Source of the DNA: Trinickia dinghuensis | Lineage (GTDB): Bacteria > Pseudomonadota > Gammaproteobacteria > Burkholderiales > Burkholderiaceae | Direction of reading: 5' to 3' | DNA: 64,000 nt | NCBI RefSeq assembly: GCF_003367175.1 | Contig: NZ_QRGA01000007.1 | Location: forward strand, 436,377 to 500,376 | Shown: positions 1 through 8,937 of the stretch, piece by piece | How positions within the stretch are numbered: the first letter of the stretch is position 1 | Layout of the letters: each line of letters begins with the position of its first letter | Translations under genes and position numbers: made by a program | The notes under the pieces: generated by a model | The model's input: only the letters and a program-made list of their open reading frames with translations | What the model was told of the DNA's origin: nothing | The model's database searches: none

Positions 1-900
1 CGGTTCGAGAAAGATCTGGTGCGAGTCCTTCGACGCGAAACGGTGAATCTTGTCCTCGATCGACGGGCAATACCGCGGCCCCACGCCTTCGATCACGCCC
101 GTGTACATCGGCGAGCGGTCGAGGCCACCGCGGATGATGTCGTGCGTGCGCTCGTTCGTATGCGTCACCCAGCAAGGCACCTGCTGCGGATGCTGCTCCG
201 CGCGGCCAAGGAACGAGAACACCGGAACCGGATCGAGATCGCCAGGCTGCTCTTCGAGCTTCGAGAAATCGATCGTACGACCGTCGATCCGCGGCGGTGT
301 GCCCGTCTTCAAGCGCCCTTGCGGCAGCTTCAACTCCTTGAGCCGAGCCGACAGCGACACTGCGGCAGGATCCCCCGCGCGGCCACCCGTGTAATTGTTG
401 AGCCCGACGTGGATCTTCCCGTCGAGGAAGGTCCCCGCCGTCAGCACAACGGCCCGCGCGCGGAACCGCACGCCGACCTGCGTGACCGCGCCTACGACGC
501 GATCGCCTTCGACGATCAGGTCCTCCACGGCTTGCTGGAACAGCATGAGGTTTGGCTGATTCTCGAGCCGCCGGCGAATCGCCGCCTTGTAGAGAATGCG
601 GTCGGCCTGAGCCCGCGTCGCGCGGACTGCTGGCCCTTTGGACGAGTTGAGAATCCGAAATTGGATGCCACCCTCGTCGGTCGCGGCCGCCATCGCACCG
701 CCGAGCGCGTCCACCTCTTTCACGAGGTGGCCCTTGCCGATGCCGCCGATCGACGGATTGCAGCTCATCTGGCCGAGCGTTTCGATGTTGTGGGTCAGCA
801 GGAGCGTCTTCGCGCCCATGCGAGCCGATGCCAAAGCGGCTTCGGTGCCGGCGTGACCACCGCCGACGACGATTACGTCAAATTCTGTGGGATAAAGCAT
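1..900 (-). CDS. mnmG: tRNA uridine-5-carboxymethylaminomethyl modification enzyme MnmG (partial, N-terminal part)
   Basis: With MnmE, MnmG installs the (carboxymethyl)aminomethyl group on U34 of tRNAs, using FAD and NADH. About 299 residues are visible; the gene runs off the left edge, so the C-terminal half is missing. Reading down from the ATG at 900, the FAD-binding [10 protein letters not shown] lies at residues 13-22 and the family signature CNPSIGG at 47-53; [12 protein letters not shown] and [12 protein letters not shown] follow. In beta-proteobacteria mnmG is usually followed by rsmG and parAB, which would lie left of this window. That fits the parS site just upstream of the start. 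Confidence 0.97.
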   Translation of the reverse strand, partial: MLYPTEFDVIVVGGGHAGTEAALASARMGAKTLLLTHNIETLGQMSCNPSIGGIGKGHLVKEVDALGGAMAAATDEGGIQFRILNSSKGPAVRATRAQADRILYKAAIRRRLENQPNLMLFQQAVEDLIVEGDRVVGAVTQVGVRFRARAVVLTAGTFLDGKIHVGLNNYTGGRAGDPAAVSLSARLKELKLPQGRLKTGTPPRIDGRTIDFSKLEEQPGDLDPVPVFSFLGRAEQHPQQVPCWVTHTNERTHDIIRGGLDRSPMYTGVIEGVGPRYCPSIEDKIHRFASKDSHQIFLEP

Positions 901-1259
901 GGCGATCCCACGCAGCGTGAAGTGCGTAGGCCTGTCGGGAAAATGTATGCGCGAAATTATAGCGGGGTTCGCGGAAGAGGCGGCCTTGCTAAATGGCGCC
1001 AGATTCCGTTTGTGCGCGAAATTCACATAAGTCGTTGGGAGATGGGCCGCTCGCAACGACCACAACGCTGCGAATCCCCTGGTGTTTCACGTGAAACATC
1101 ATGGAGGTGGGAGCGTGAAACCGAGGTCACTACCCCTCGGCTTCTATAGGAATACTGACGGTCTAAGGTGCCGAAACGGCCGTTGAGGGACAGGCATCGC
1201 GCGCGCCCCATCCAAGCATCCTGGCAGTCGGATGCCCAACTGCTCAGATATCCAGATAC
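901..1259. other. Intergenic spacer between mnmG and livF, holding parS
   Basis: This 359-base stretch has no credible gene. It must hold the mnmG promoter (read leftwards) and the 3-prime end of the liv operon. The only clear element is the parS palindrome at 1083-1098. The words TGCGCGAAATT recur near 948 and 1013, both in AT-richer DNA. A weak hairpin (GCATCC/GGATGC, about 1216-1235) lies about 25 bases past the livF stop and has no clear T-run. Confidence 0.6.
1083..1098. promoter_or_regulatory. parS centromere-like site (ParB binding)
   Basis: TGTTTCACGTGAAACA is a perfect 16-base palindrome and matches the consensus TGTTNCACGTGAAACA of bacterial chromosomal parS sites. Burkholderia main chromosomes are known to use this type, while secondary replicons use different palindromes. 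It lies about 180 bases upstream of the mnmG start and outside any gene. It probably loads ParB for origin segregation. Confidence 0.93.
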
Positions 1260-2042
1260 TCAGGCGGTTTTCTTAGCGAGCCCGAGATACGTCTCGATGA
1301 CCCGAGGATTCTGCGCTAGCGAATCCGCCGCCCCTTCGAGCGCCAGTTCTCCCGTTTCGAGCACATAACCGTAGTCCGAGATCTGAAGCGCCGCGCGCGC
1401 ATTCTGCTCGATCAACAGCGTCGCCACGCCCGTGCTGCGCAACGCGCTGATGATATGGAAGATCTCCCTGACGATGAGCGGCGCGAGCCCGAGGCTCGGT
1501 TCGTCGAGCATGAGCAAGTCAGGCTTGCCCATCAGCGCCCGCCCGAGCGCGAGCATCTGCCGCTCGCCGCCCGACAGCGTACCGGCCGCCTGCTTGCGCC
1601 GCTCCTTGAGCCGCGGAAACCGCTCGAACACCGGATTGAGTTGATCGAGAAAGTCGCGCTCTCCTGCCCGCTTGCGCCGATAGGCACCGAGTACGAGATT
1701 GTCCTCGACCGTCATCGTCGAAAACAACTCCCGCTTTTCCGGGACGAGACACATTCCCTGCTCGACACGCTTTTCGACGGGCAGCCCGCCGATATCCTCG
1801 CCACGGTAACGCACGGGGCCGGCTGCATGCCCCGACGTCGGAAGCGCGCCCATGACCGCGTTGAGCAGCGTCGACTTGCCGGCACCGTTCGGTCCGATCA
1901 CGCTGACGATCTGCCCAGGCCGAACGTCGATCGACACGTTATGGAGCGCCTCCACCTTCCCGTAGCGAACGGACAGCCCGGACACCGAGAGGATCGGCTC
2001 GGCCGCCGACTTGTTTTTCTTTTCGTTTTCGTTTTCGCTCAT
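1260..2042 (-). CDS. livF: Branched-chain amino acid ABC transporter ATP-binding protein LivF (system 1)
   Basis: Cytoplasmic ATPase of a Liv-type importer, 260 residues. Walker A is GPNGAGKST (K56), the signature LSGGERQMLALGRAL is present, and Walker B is LLMLDEP. The family loop SLGLAP, typical of LivF, follows Walker B. The ATG at 2042 was chosen because upstream codons are in the livG reading region and lack protein character; it sits one base after the livG stop, suggesting coupled translation. The first residues are charged and low complexity (SENENEKKNK). It is the last gene of a minus-strand operon ordered SBP, livH, livMG, livF. The substrate cannot be read from the sequence. Confidence 0.95.
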   Translation of the reverse strand: MSENENEKKNKSAAEPILSVSGLSVRYGKVEALHNVSIDVRPGQIVSVIGPNGAGKSTLLNAVMGALPTSGHAAGPVRYRGEDIGGLPVEKRVEQGMCLVPEKRELFSTMTVEDNLVLGAYRRKRAGERDFLDQLNPVFERFPRLKERRKQAAGTLSGGERQMLALGRALMGKPDLLMLDEPSLGLAPLIVREIFHIISALRSTGVATLLIEQNARAALQISDYGYVLETGELALEGAADSLAQNPRVIETYLGLAKKTA

Positions 2043-2043
2043 G

Positions 2044-3831
2044 TCATTCCACCCCGCCGAGATAGGCTTCGACCACGGCCGGATCGTTCTGCACGTCTTC
2101 CGGCAGGCCATGCGCGATACGCGTGCCGAACTCCATGACGACCAGGCGATCGGCAAGATTCATCACAAAATCCATGTCGTGCTCGACGAGCAGAATGCTC
2201 ATCCCCTCTCCCTTCAGCCTGCGCAGCAGCTCGCCAAGCTGCTGCTTTTCCCGATAACGCAGACCGGCAGCGGGCTCGTCGAGCAGCAGCAATGTCGGAT
2301 CGCAGCACAGCGCCCGCGCAATCTCCAAGATGCGCTGCTGGCCGAGCGGCAGACTGCCGGCTTCGTCGTACATGTGCTGCTCGAGGCCGACGCGCCGAAT
2401 TTGCTCGGCCGCCTCGAACAGCAGCCGCCCTTCCTCTTGCGCATTGAGCCGCGCCAGGCTGCGCCAGACACCGCTGGAGCCGCGCAGATGCGCGCCGATC
2501 GCCACGTTCTCGAGCACCGTCATCGTCGGCAGCAGCTTGACGTGCTGGAACGTACGACCGATACCGCGCTTGGCGATTTCACGTGAACTGAGCGCATCGA
2601 TGCGTTCGCCGCGGAAATGGATCTCGCCGCGCGTCGCCTGCAGCACACCGGTGACGAGGTTGAACGTCGTCGATTTGCCGGCGCCGTTCGGACCGATGAG
2701 GGCGATGATTTGCCCGGCCTCGACTTCGAAGCTGACATCGTTGACGGCGACGAGCCCGCCGAACTCCTTCCGTGCGCGGTCGACGACAAGCAACGGCTCG
2801 CCCGGTGCCGGCTTCGTCTGCCGCGGTAAAGCCTCGGCGTGCTCGGGCGCACGCGCTCGCGGGCCGCGCGGAAACCAGCGGGCGACGAACGGCCAGACAC
2901 CCTGCCGCGCATACTGCAGCAGCGCAACCATCAGCACACCGAACACGATGATCTCGAAGTTGCCGCTTTCCCCTAGCAGCCGCGGCAGCAGTGATTGCAG
3001 ATAGTCCTGCAGAATGGTGAGGATCGCGGCGCCGAGAATCGCACCCCAAACATGCGCGACGCCGCCGACGACGGCCATGAACAAATATTCGATGCCGTGA
3101 TTGAGTCCGAACGGCGTGGGATTCACGGCGCCCTGCAAGTGCGCGTAGAGGAACCCCGAGATCGCGGCAAGGATCGCTGCATAGACGAAAATGATGACGC
3201 GCATCCAAGCCGTATGCACGCCCATGGCCTCGGCCATCACGCCCGCGCCGCGCAGCGCCCGGATCGCCCGCCCCGGCCGGCTATTAAGCAGATTCTGAAT
3301 CGAAACGACGGACACGAGCACCACGACCCAAATCAGGTAGTAGATGCTGCGGCCGGACGCGAGCGAAAGGCCGACGACACTCAACGCCGGAATGCCGTTG
3401 ATACCGTCGTACTTGCCGAGCGCATCGAGGTTGCCGAAGAGGTAATACAGCGACAACCCCCAAGCGATCGTGCCGAGCGGCAGGAAGTGCCCTGACAAGC
3501 GCATCGTGACGGCACCGATGACGAGCGCGACGAAGGCCGTCATCACGATGCCGACGACGAGCGCGATCCATGGCGAGACGCCGAACTGCGTCGTCAGATA
3601 GGCCGTCGCATAGGCGCCCACGCCGACGAACGCGGCCTGCCCGAAACTCGTCATGCCGCCGACGCCCGTGAGCAGCACGAGCCCGAGCGCGACGATCGAA
3701 TACAGGCCGATGTAGTTCAGCAGCGTGATCCAATACTCGGGCACATGCAGCGGATGCGGCAGCACGGGCAAGGCGAAGAGAATCACGAGAAAGATCCAGA
3801 TCGGCCTCGCTCCCGAAAATAAGCGCTTCAT
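2044..3831 (-). CDS. Fused LivM permease / LivG ATPase (system 1)
   Basis: One 595-residue reading frame joins an inner-membrane permease and an ATPase. Residues about 1-320 carry many hydrophobic segments and the LivM-type GVGGMTSFGQAAFVG region. A linker rich in Pro, Arg and Ala follows, then about 345-595 is a LivG-like ATPase with IGPNGAGKSTTFNLVTG, a signature-like LGQQRILEIARAL and LLLLDEPAAGL. LivM and LivG are usually separate, so this is a domain fusion. The start at 3831 has a strong GGAGGAG ribosome site. The livH stop lies three bases upstream, so both are likely on one mRNA. Confidence 0.95.
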   Translation of the reverse strand: MKRLFSGARPIWIFLVILFALPVLPHPLHVPEYWITLLNYIGLYSIVALGLVLLTGVGGMTSFGQAAFVGVGAYATAYLTTQFGVSPWIALVVGIVMTAFVALVIGAVTMRLSGHFLPLGTIAWGLSLYYLFGNLDALGKYDGINGIPALSVVGLSLASGRSIYYLIWVVVLVSVVSIQNLLNSRPGRAIRALRGAGVMAEAMGVHTAWMRVIIFVYAAILAAISGFLYAHLQGAVNPTPFGLNHGIEYLFMAVVGGVAHVWGAILGAAILTILQDYLQSLLPRLLGESGNFEIIVFGVLMVALLQYARQGVWPFVARWFPRGPRARAPEHAEALPRQTKPAPGEPLLVVDRARKEFGGLVAVNDVSFEVEAGQIIALIGPNGAGKSTTFNLVTGVLQATRGEIHFRGERIDALSSREIAKRGIGRTFQHVKLLPTMTVLENVAIGAHLRGSSGVWRSLARLNAQEEGRLLFEAAEQIRRVGLEQHMYDEAGSLPLGQQRILEIARALCCDPTLLLLDEPAAGLRYREKQQLGELLRRLKGEGMSILLVEHDMDFVMNLADRLVVMEFGTRIAHGLPEDVQNDPAVVEAYLGGVE

Positions 3832-3834
3832 CGC

Positions 3835-4890
3835 TCACTCCTCCTCTTCTTCGACGTGCCCGGTGACCAAGCTGCGCCACAGCAGCACCGGAATGATGAG
3901 CGTGAAGACGATCACCTCCTTGTAGCCGCTCGCCCAGAACGACGAATACGATTCGAGCAGCCCGACGAGGATCGAGCCGGCCGCCGCGAGCGGATAGCTG
4001 ACGAGCCCGCCGATGATCGCGCCCACGAACCCCTTCAAGCCGATCAGGAACCCCGAGTCGTAATAGATCGTCGTGAGCGGCGCGACGAGGATGCCGCAGA
4101 GCACACCGAGCCCCGCAGCCAGCGTAAAAGCGAGCCGCCCTGCTTGCGTCGTCCCGATGCCGACGAGCCGCGCGCCGAGCCGGTTGACCGAGGTGGCTCG
4201 CAGCGCCTTCCCCGAGATCGAACGATCGAAGAACAAGTAAAGCGCGACGATGAGCACGAGCGCCGTGACCACGACCCAGATGCTCTGCCCCGAGATCGAC
4301 AGACCGCCGATGCTCAAAGAGGCGTCGGAGAACGACGTCGTGCGCGAACCCTCGGCGCCGAACATCAGCAGCCCCACCCCGACCATCGCGAAATGCACGG
4401 CCACGGCCACGATCAGCAGCAGCAGCGTCGTCGCCTCGGCCAGCGGCTCGTAGGCCAAACGGTAGATGAAGGGCCCCATCGGCACGACGATCGCGAGCGT
4501 CAGCGCGATCTGCACGGCCATCGGCAGCGTCATCGCGTACACATGCTGCGTGATCGCGTAGACGGCGATCGGGCCGAGCAGATAGCGGCTCGCGAGCGAC
4601 GTCAGCACGCGCGGCGCATGCCGCCGGCGCTCGGCATGCCGCACGAGCCCGGCCACTTCGACGACGAAACACGCCGCACCGAGCACGGGCAGCAAGATGG
4701 CGGTGGCCGGAAGCTTCTGCGCCTGCAGCATCGCAAGCGTCAGCGCCCCGTACGAAACGAACTCCCCTTGGGGAATGAAGATGACGCGCGTGACGGAGAA
4801 GACCAGGACGAGCGCAAGCGCGAGTAGCGCATAGATCGCCCCGGTCGTGATGCCGTCCTGCGCGAGGATCGCGGCAATCGATAAATCCAT
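3835..4890 (-). CDS. livH: Branched-chain amino acid ABC transporter permease LivH (system 1)
   Basis: Inner-membrane permease of 351 residues, with the N-terminal GAIYALLALALVLVFSVTRV segment and IPQGEFVSYGAL typical of LivH proteins. It pairs with the LivM half of the fused protein downstream to form the channel. Residues about 85-100 form an unusual Arg/His-rich loop (RHAERRRHAPR), and the C-terminus ends in an acidic run (VEEEEE). The ATG at 4890 has no strong Shine-Dalgarno sequence. A gap of 116 bases separates it from the upstream binding-protein gene. Confidence 0.94.
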   Translation of the reverse strand: MDLSIAAILAQDGITTGAIYALLALALVLVFSVTRVIFIPQGEFVSYGALTLAMLQAQKLPATAILLPVLGAACFVVEVAGLVRHAERRRHAPRVLTSLASRYLLGPIAVYAITQHVYAMTLPMAVQIALTLAIVVPMGPFIYRLAYEPLAEATTLLLLIVAVAVHFAMVGVGLLMFGAEGSRTTSFSDASLSIGGLSISGQSIWVVVTALVLIVALYLFFDRSISGKALRATSVNRLGARLVGIGTTQAGRLAFTLAAGLGVLCGILVAPLTTIYYDSGFLIGLKGFVGAIIGGLVSYPLAAAGSILVGLLESYSSFWASGYKEVIVFTLIIPVLLWRSLVTGHVEEEEE

Positions 4891-5006
4891 GCTTGTTCGA
4901 GTCCTGTACCTACTAAGCGACGAATGACGAATCCGAATCGACGGAAACCAAACGAAATGCCGCCCAGGCGGGCGGCACGGCCTATCTCAAAGCCCACCCG
5001 ACTGCA

Positions 5007-6164
5007 TTACTCGTTCAGCAGCTTCCACTTGCCGTCGACCACCTCCACCATGACGCGCGCGCGCTTGTCGAGCCCGTTATGGTTCGTCGGCGTCGTCGTC
5101 ATGATCCCTTGCGAGATCGGCAATTCCTTGATGTTTTCCAATGCATCGCGCAGCGCCGAGCGGAACGCTTCGGTGCCGGGCTGAGCCTTGCCGAGCGCCA
5201 CGGGGATCGCCTTCTGCAGCATCTGCCCCGCGTCCCAAGCATGACCGCCGAACGTCACCACGGTGCCGACGCCGTAAGCCTTCTCGTAGGCATGCTGATA
5301 CGCGAGCGCCGACTGCTTCACCGGGTTGCTGTCCGGCAGCTGATCCGCCACGAGCACCGGGCCCGAAGGCAGGATCTCGCCGTCGCAATCCTTGCCGCAC
5401 ACGCGCAGGAAGTCGTTGTTCGCCACACCGTGCGTTTGATAGACCTTCCCGTTGTAGCCGCGCTCCTTCAGCTCCTTGGCGGGCAGCGCCGCCGGCGTCC
5501 CCGAGCCCGCGATCAGCACGGCGTCGGGATGCGCGCTCATCAACCGCAGCACCTGGCCCGTGACGGAGGTGTCGGCGCGGTTGTACTTCTCGTTCGCGAC
5601 GACCTTGATGTGATCGGCCCCCGCAGCCTTCGCGAATTCGGCGTTCCAGCTCTCGCCGTACGCATCGGCAAAGCCGATGAAGCCAACAGTCTTCACGCCG
5701 TGCTTGGCCATGTAATCGGCGATGGCGGTAGCCATGAGGCTGTCGTTTTGCGGCGTCTTGAACGCCCACTTGCGCTTGTCGTCCACCGGCTCGACGATCT
5801 TCGCCGAGGCGGCCAGCGAAATCATCGGCGTCTTGGCGGCCGAGATGGGATCGAGCATCGCGAGCGAGTTCGGCGTCACCGACGAACCGACGATCGCATC
5901 GACGTGATCTTCGTCGATGAGCTTGTGCACGTCCTGCACCGCTTTGCCCGTATCGGAACCATCGTCGAGCACGATGTATTGCACGGTCTTGCCGCCGATC
6001 TCCTTGGGCAGCAGCGCCACGGTGTTCTTCTCGGGAATGCCGAGCGAGGCGGCCGGTCCCGTCGTCGACAGAACGACGCCGATCTTCACTTGCGCGAAGG
6101 TGACGCCGGCCATGCACATCGTTGCCGCCGCCACGGCGCCATGTACCCATTGCTTCATCGTCAT
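5007..6164 (-). CDS. ABC transporter substrate-binding protein, Leu/Ile/Val-binding family (system 1)
   Basis: Periplasmic binding protein of 385 residues that should deliver ligand to the LivH-LivMG-LivF importer encoded just downstream. An N-terminal signal peptide (VAAATMCMAGVTFA, cut near residue 24) precedes KIGVVLSTTGPAASLG, the normal start of a type I periplasmic fold. LKERGYNGKVYQTHG and AWDAGQMLQKA fit the family. The ATG at 6164 has GGAGAT six bases upstream; an in-frame ATG at 6158 is possible. The ligand is not determined; aromatic acids and amides are common ligands for this subgroup as well as amino acids. Confidence 0.93.
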   Translation of the reverse strand: MTMKQWVHGAVAAATMCMAGVTFAQVKIGVVLSTTGPAASLGIPEKNTVALLPKEIGGKTVQYIVLDDGSDTGKAVQDVHKLIDEDHVDAIVGSSVTPNSLAMLDPISAAKTPMISLAASAKIVEPVDDKRKWAFKTPQNDSLMATAIADYMAKHGVKTVGFIGFADAYGESWNAEFAKAAGADHIKVVANEKYNRADTSVTGQVLRLMSAHPDAVLIAGSGTPAALPAKELKERGYNGKVYQTHGVANNDFLRVCGKDCDGEILPSGPVLVADQLPDSNPVKQSALAYQHAYEKAYGVGTVVTFGGHAWDAGQMLQKAIPVALGKAQPGTEAFRSALRDALENIKELPISQGIMTTTPTNHNGLDKRARVMVEVVDGKWKLLNE

Positions 6165-6979
6165 TATTGATCTCCAGAGGCTTTACGCGAGAAAGCGCGT
6201 TGTCATTGCCGGGGCATAGGCCGGCTGAAAACGATTATTTTTGCGAGCCTGTTTCGCAAGGCGCGCTCGGGTCAAAGAAAAAACGATACACGATGCCGCT
6301 CGTCGGAGCACTTCATGTCACGCGCGGCCGGTGTGTCCTGCGAATGAATCGATGATCGATGGGTGGGCGCATCAGTATCTGTCTCGCTCATTCACTTACA
6401 TATTAGTATTATTTCGCTCGCCATTATTTCCCGTCAAGGAAGCATTTCCCGGCCACGGGTTTCCCCCAAGGAGGTGGGACAAACAGCGTTTGAATATTTC
6501 AAACCTCGCGCTCACGTTCAAACACGCGAAGGGAAGGCGCTGCTTGAGCGCGGCACGCGCGCGTATGGAATCGGAGTCGCGTTGCCGAAGGGCATGCTCG
6601 AAGAAAGGCGATTCTCCGATTGCATGAATCGAACGCACAAATAAAAAGCGCTGTTGGATCCTATCCAACAGCGCTTTCGTCCGGGCACTGAGTGCCTCGA
6701 TTGTCTCCTCGTTCTCCACCTGTAAATTCGGTGCATCAGAACTGAGACGAAGATTAAACAACCCCGTCTTGTCCCACAACCTAGCACTTTCCCTAGTGGT
6801 GCACAGCAGCACACAATTCATGCAGGCACGCATCGTTTGAAGCCGCGTACTCGCGCCGCACGACAGGGCATGCCCGCCCACCCGCGCCGCACGAGGGTTT
6901 GCCCTGCTCCGCCCTCGTGCAAAGCGTGCACGCCGCCCGCATGGCGCGCCGCAGCGCAACAGCCCGACATCGAGCCTGC
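6165..6979. other. Long intergenic region between the two Liv operons
   Basis: About 815 bases without a convincing gene. The right part must hold the 3-prime end of the second liv operon and the left part the promoter of the first. An AT-rich stretch at about 6385-6430 is a candidate promoter region. A near-perfect 15-base-pair hairpin sits at 6645-6677. Open frames here use codons rare in neighbouring genes (AGG, TTA, AGT, ACA), so they are not called as genes. Confidence 0.5.
6641..6677 (-). terminator. Strong intrinsic terminator on the minus strand
   Basis: AAAGCGCTGTTGGAT (6645-6659) pairs perfectly with ATCCAACAGCGCTTT (6663-6677) over a 3-base loop. On the minus strand the stem is followed by TTTTTATTTG, a good U-tract. 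It lies about 300 bases past the stop of livM of system 2, so it either ends a long 3-prime UTR or ends a separate short transcript starting near 6750-6830. Confidence 0.85.
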
Positions 6980-7951
6980 TCACCCGCGCAGCGGCCGCAC
7001 ACGCGCGACGATTTCGCCGACGATCCCGCGCCGGAATGCGAGCACGCAAGCAATGAAGACGATGCCGATCACGATCGTCGTCGAATCGCCGAGCGAATTG
7101 AACCAGTCGATGTGCGTGAGCGAGGCGAGCGCGGCGCCGATATCGCCGAGGCGCTCTTCGAGCGTCACGACCAGCGCGGCGCCCACCAGCGGCCCGAAGA
7201 GCGTGCCCATGCCGCCCACGAGCGTCATCAGGATCACGAGGCCCGACATCGTCCAGTACGCGTCGCCGAGCGTCTCGAAGCCCAGCACGAGCACCTTCAG
7301 CGAACCGGCAAGCCCGGCCAGCCCGGCCGAGAGCACGAATGCAAGAAGCTTGAAGCGGTCGGTGTCGTAGCCGAGCGAGATCGCGCGCGGTTCGTTCTCG
7401 CGGATCGCCGTCAACACTTGCCCGAACGGGGAATGCACGACGCGCACGATCAGCAGGAAGGCCAATACGACCAAGACGAGCACGACGTAATAGAGCGTCA
7501 AGTCCGACGATAAGCTCAGGAGTCCGAACAATTTACCGCGGGGCACGCCTTGCAAGCCGTCCTCGCCGCCCGTGAACGGCGCTTGCAGATAGATGAAATA
7601 GACGAGCTGCGCGAGCGCGAGCGTGACCATCGCGAAGTAGATGCCCTGGCGCCGAATCGCGAAGAAACCGACGATCAGCCCGAGCAGCGTCGCCGCCGCG
7701 GTCCCGGCAAGCAAACCGAGTTCCGGTGTGAGGCCGAGCGTCTCGATCGTGTAGCCGGTCATGTACCCGGCCGAGGCGAGGAACATTGCATGGCCGAACG
7801 AGAGCAGCCCCGTATAGCCGATCAGCAAATTGAAGGCGGCCGCGAACAGCGCGAAGCTGAGCACCTTCATCACGAACACGGGATACGCGCCTGCCCACGG
7901 CGCCACGATGAGCCCGACGAGCAAGAGGGTGTAAAGCGCTTTTCTTTGCAT
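6980..7951 (-). CDS. livM: Branched-chain amino acid ABC transporter permease LivM (system 2)
   Basis: Inner-membrane permease of 323 residues with the LivM core NLLIGYTGLLSFGHAMF at about residues 40-56 and SGLVILMTLVGGMGTLFGP near 225. The C-terminal half keeps the family EAA-like loop around AIRENEPRAISLGYD. The ATG at 7951 shares its A with the TGA of livH upstream (TGATG), so the two are translationally coupled. It is the last gene of its operon; no ATPase domain is attached, unlike the fused protein of system 1. Confidence 0.95.
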   Translation of the reverse strand: MQRKALYTLLLVGLIVAPWAGAYPVFVMKVLSFALFAAAFNLLIGYTGLLSFGHAMFLASAGYMTGYTIETLGLTPELGLLAGTAAATLLGLIVGFFAIRRQGIYFAMVTLALAQLVYFIYLQAPFTGGEDGLQGVPRGKLFGLLSLSSDLTLYYVVLVLVVLAFLLIVRVVHSPFGQVLTAIRENEPRAISLGYDTDRFKLLAFVLSAGLAGLAGSLKVLVLGFETLGDAYWTMSGLVILMTLVGGMGTLFGPLVGAALVVTLEERLGDIGAALASLTHIDWFNSLGDSTTIVIGIVFIACVLAFRRGIVGEIVARVRPLRG

Positions 7952-8835
7952 CACCGTTCCTTGCCGAAGAGACCCGCGGGGCGCACGAGCAGAACGAGCG
8001 CCATGATGACGAAGACGACGGTGGCCGACGCCTGGGGATAGAACACGCGCGTGAAGCCCTCCACGATGCCGAGCAGCAGGCCGGTGAGGATCGAGCCCAT
8101 GATCGAGCCCATGCCGCCGATCACGACGACGGCGAACACGGTGATGATCATCGGCTGGCCCATCAGCGGCGACACTTGAATGACGGGCGCGGCGAGCACG
8201 CCGGCAAACGCAGCCAGCGCCACGCCGAAACCGTACGTCAGCGTGATCATCAGCGGCACGTTCACGCCGAACGCCTCGACGATCTTCGGGTTCTCGGTGC
8301 CCGCGCGCAGGTAGGCGCCGAGCCGCGTCTTCTCGATGACGAACCAGGTGGCGAAGCACACGACGAGCGAGGCCACGACCACCCACGCCCGGTAGTTGGG
8401 CAGATACATGAAGCCGACGTTCGTCGCACCCGAAAGCAGATCGGGGACGTCGTACGGCTGCCCCGAGGAGCCGTAGATCGAGCGGAACACGCCTTCGACG
8501 ACGAGCGTGAGCCCGAACGTCAGCAAGAGCCCGTAAAGATGGTCGAGGCGATAGAGCCACCGCAGCATCGAGCGCTCGATGAGCACGCCGAACAGGCCGA
8601 CGACGAGCGGCGAGAGCACGAGCATCGCCCAGTACGGCAGGCCGAAGTAGTCGAGGCCCATCCACGCGAGCATGGCGCCGAGCATGAACAATGCGCCGTG
8701 CGCGAAGTTGATGACGTTGAGCATGCCGAAGATCACGGCCAGCCCGAGGCTCAGGATCGCGTAGAACGATCCGTTGACGAGCCCGAGCAAGAGCTGGCCC
8801 AGCATGGCCTGCAACGGAATGCCGAAGATATCCAT
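7951..8835 (-). CDS. livH: Branched-chain amino acid ABC transporter permease LivH (system 2)
   Basis: Inner-membrane permease of 294 residues. LGLVNGSFYAILSLGLAVIF and NVINFAHGALFMLGA near the N-terminus are the LivH hallmark, and VIGGMGSIMGSILTGLLLG lies in the C-terminal third. The ATG at 8835 was chosen because GGATGG stands seven bases upstream; an in-frame TTG at 8850 would add five residues. It is followed directly by livM and preceded by its binding-protein gene. Confidence 0.95.
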   Translation of the reverse strand: MDIFGIPLQAMLGQLLLGLVNGSFYAILSLGLAVIFGMLNVINFAHGALFMLGAMLAWMGLDYFGLPYWAMLVLSPLVVGLFGVLIERSMLRWLYRLDHLYGLLLTFGLTLVVEGVFRSIYGSSGQPYDVPDLLSGATNVGFMYLPNYRAWVVVASLVVCFATWFVIEKTRLGAYLRAGTENPKIVEAFGVNVPLMITLTYGFGVALAAFAGVLAAPVIQVSPLMGQPMIITVFAVVVIGGMGSIMGSILTGLLLGIVEGFTRVFYPQASATVVFVIMALVLLVRPAGLFGKER

Positions 8836-8937
8836 TGAACTGCCATCCAAGAGAAGAAGACGCGCGCGTTGCGGGCGCGCGCGTCATGACCGCGTACTAA
8901 TGCAAACGGCAAGCGGCCCTTTACATCACCGTCACCA

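Noticed and set aside
19..1149. Long open frame on the plus strand across mnmG
   Set aside because: It is the complement of a clearly coding mnmG reading frame, has no family character and is typical of GC-rich shadow frames.
6396..7049. 217-residue minus-strand open frame in the Liv spacer
   Set aside because: It overlaps livM, contains a strong terminator inside, and uses codons rare in this genome.
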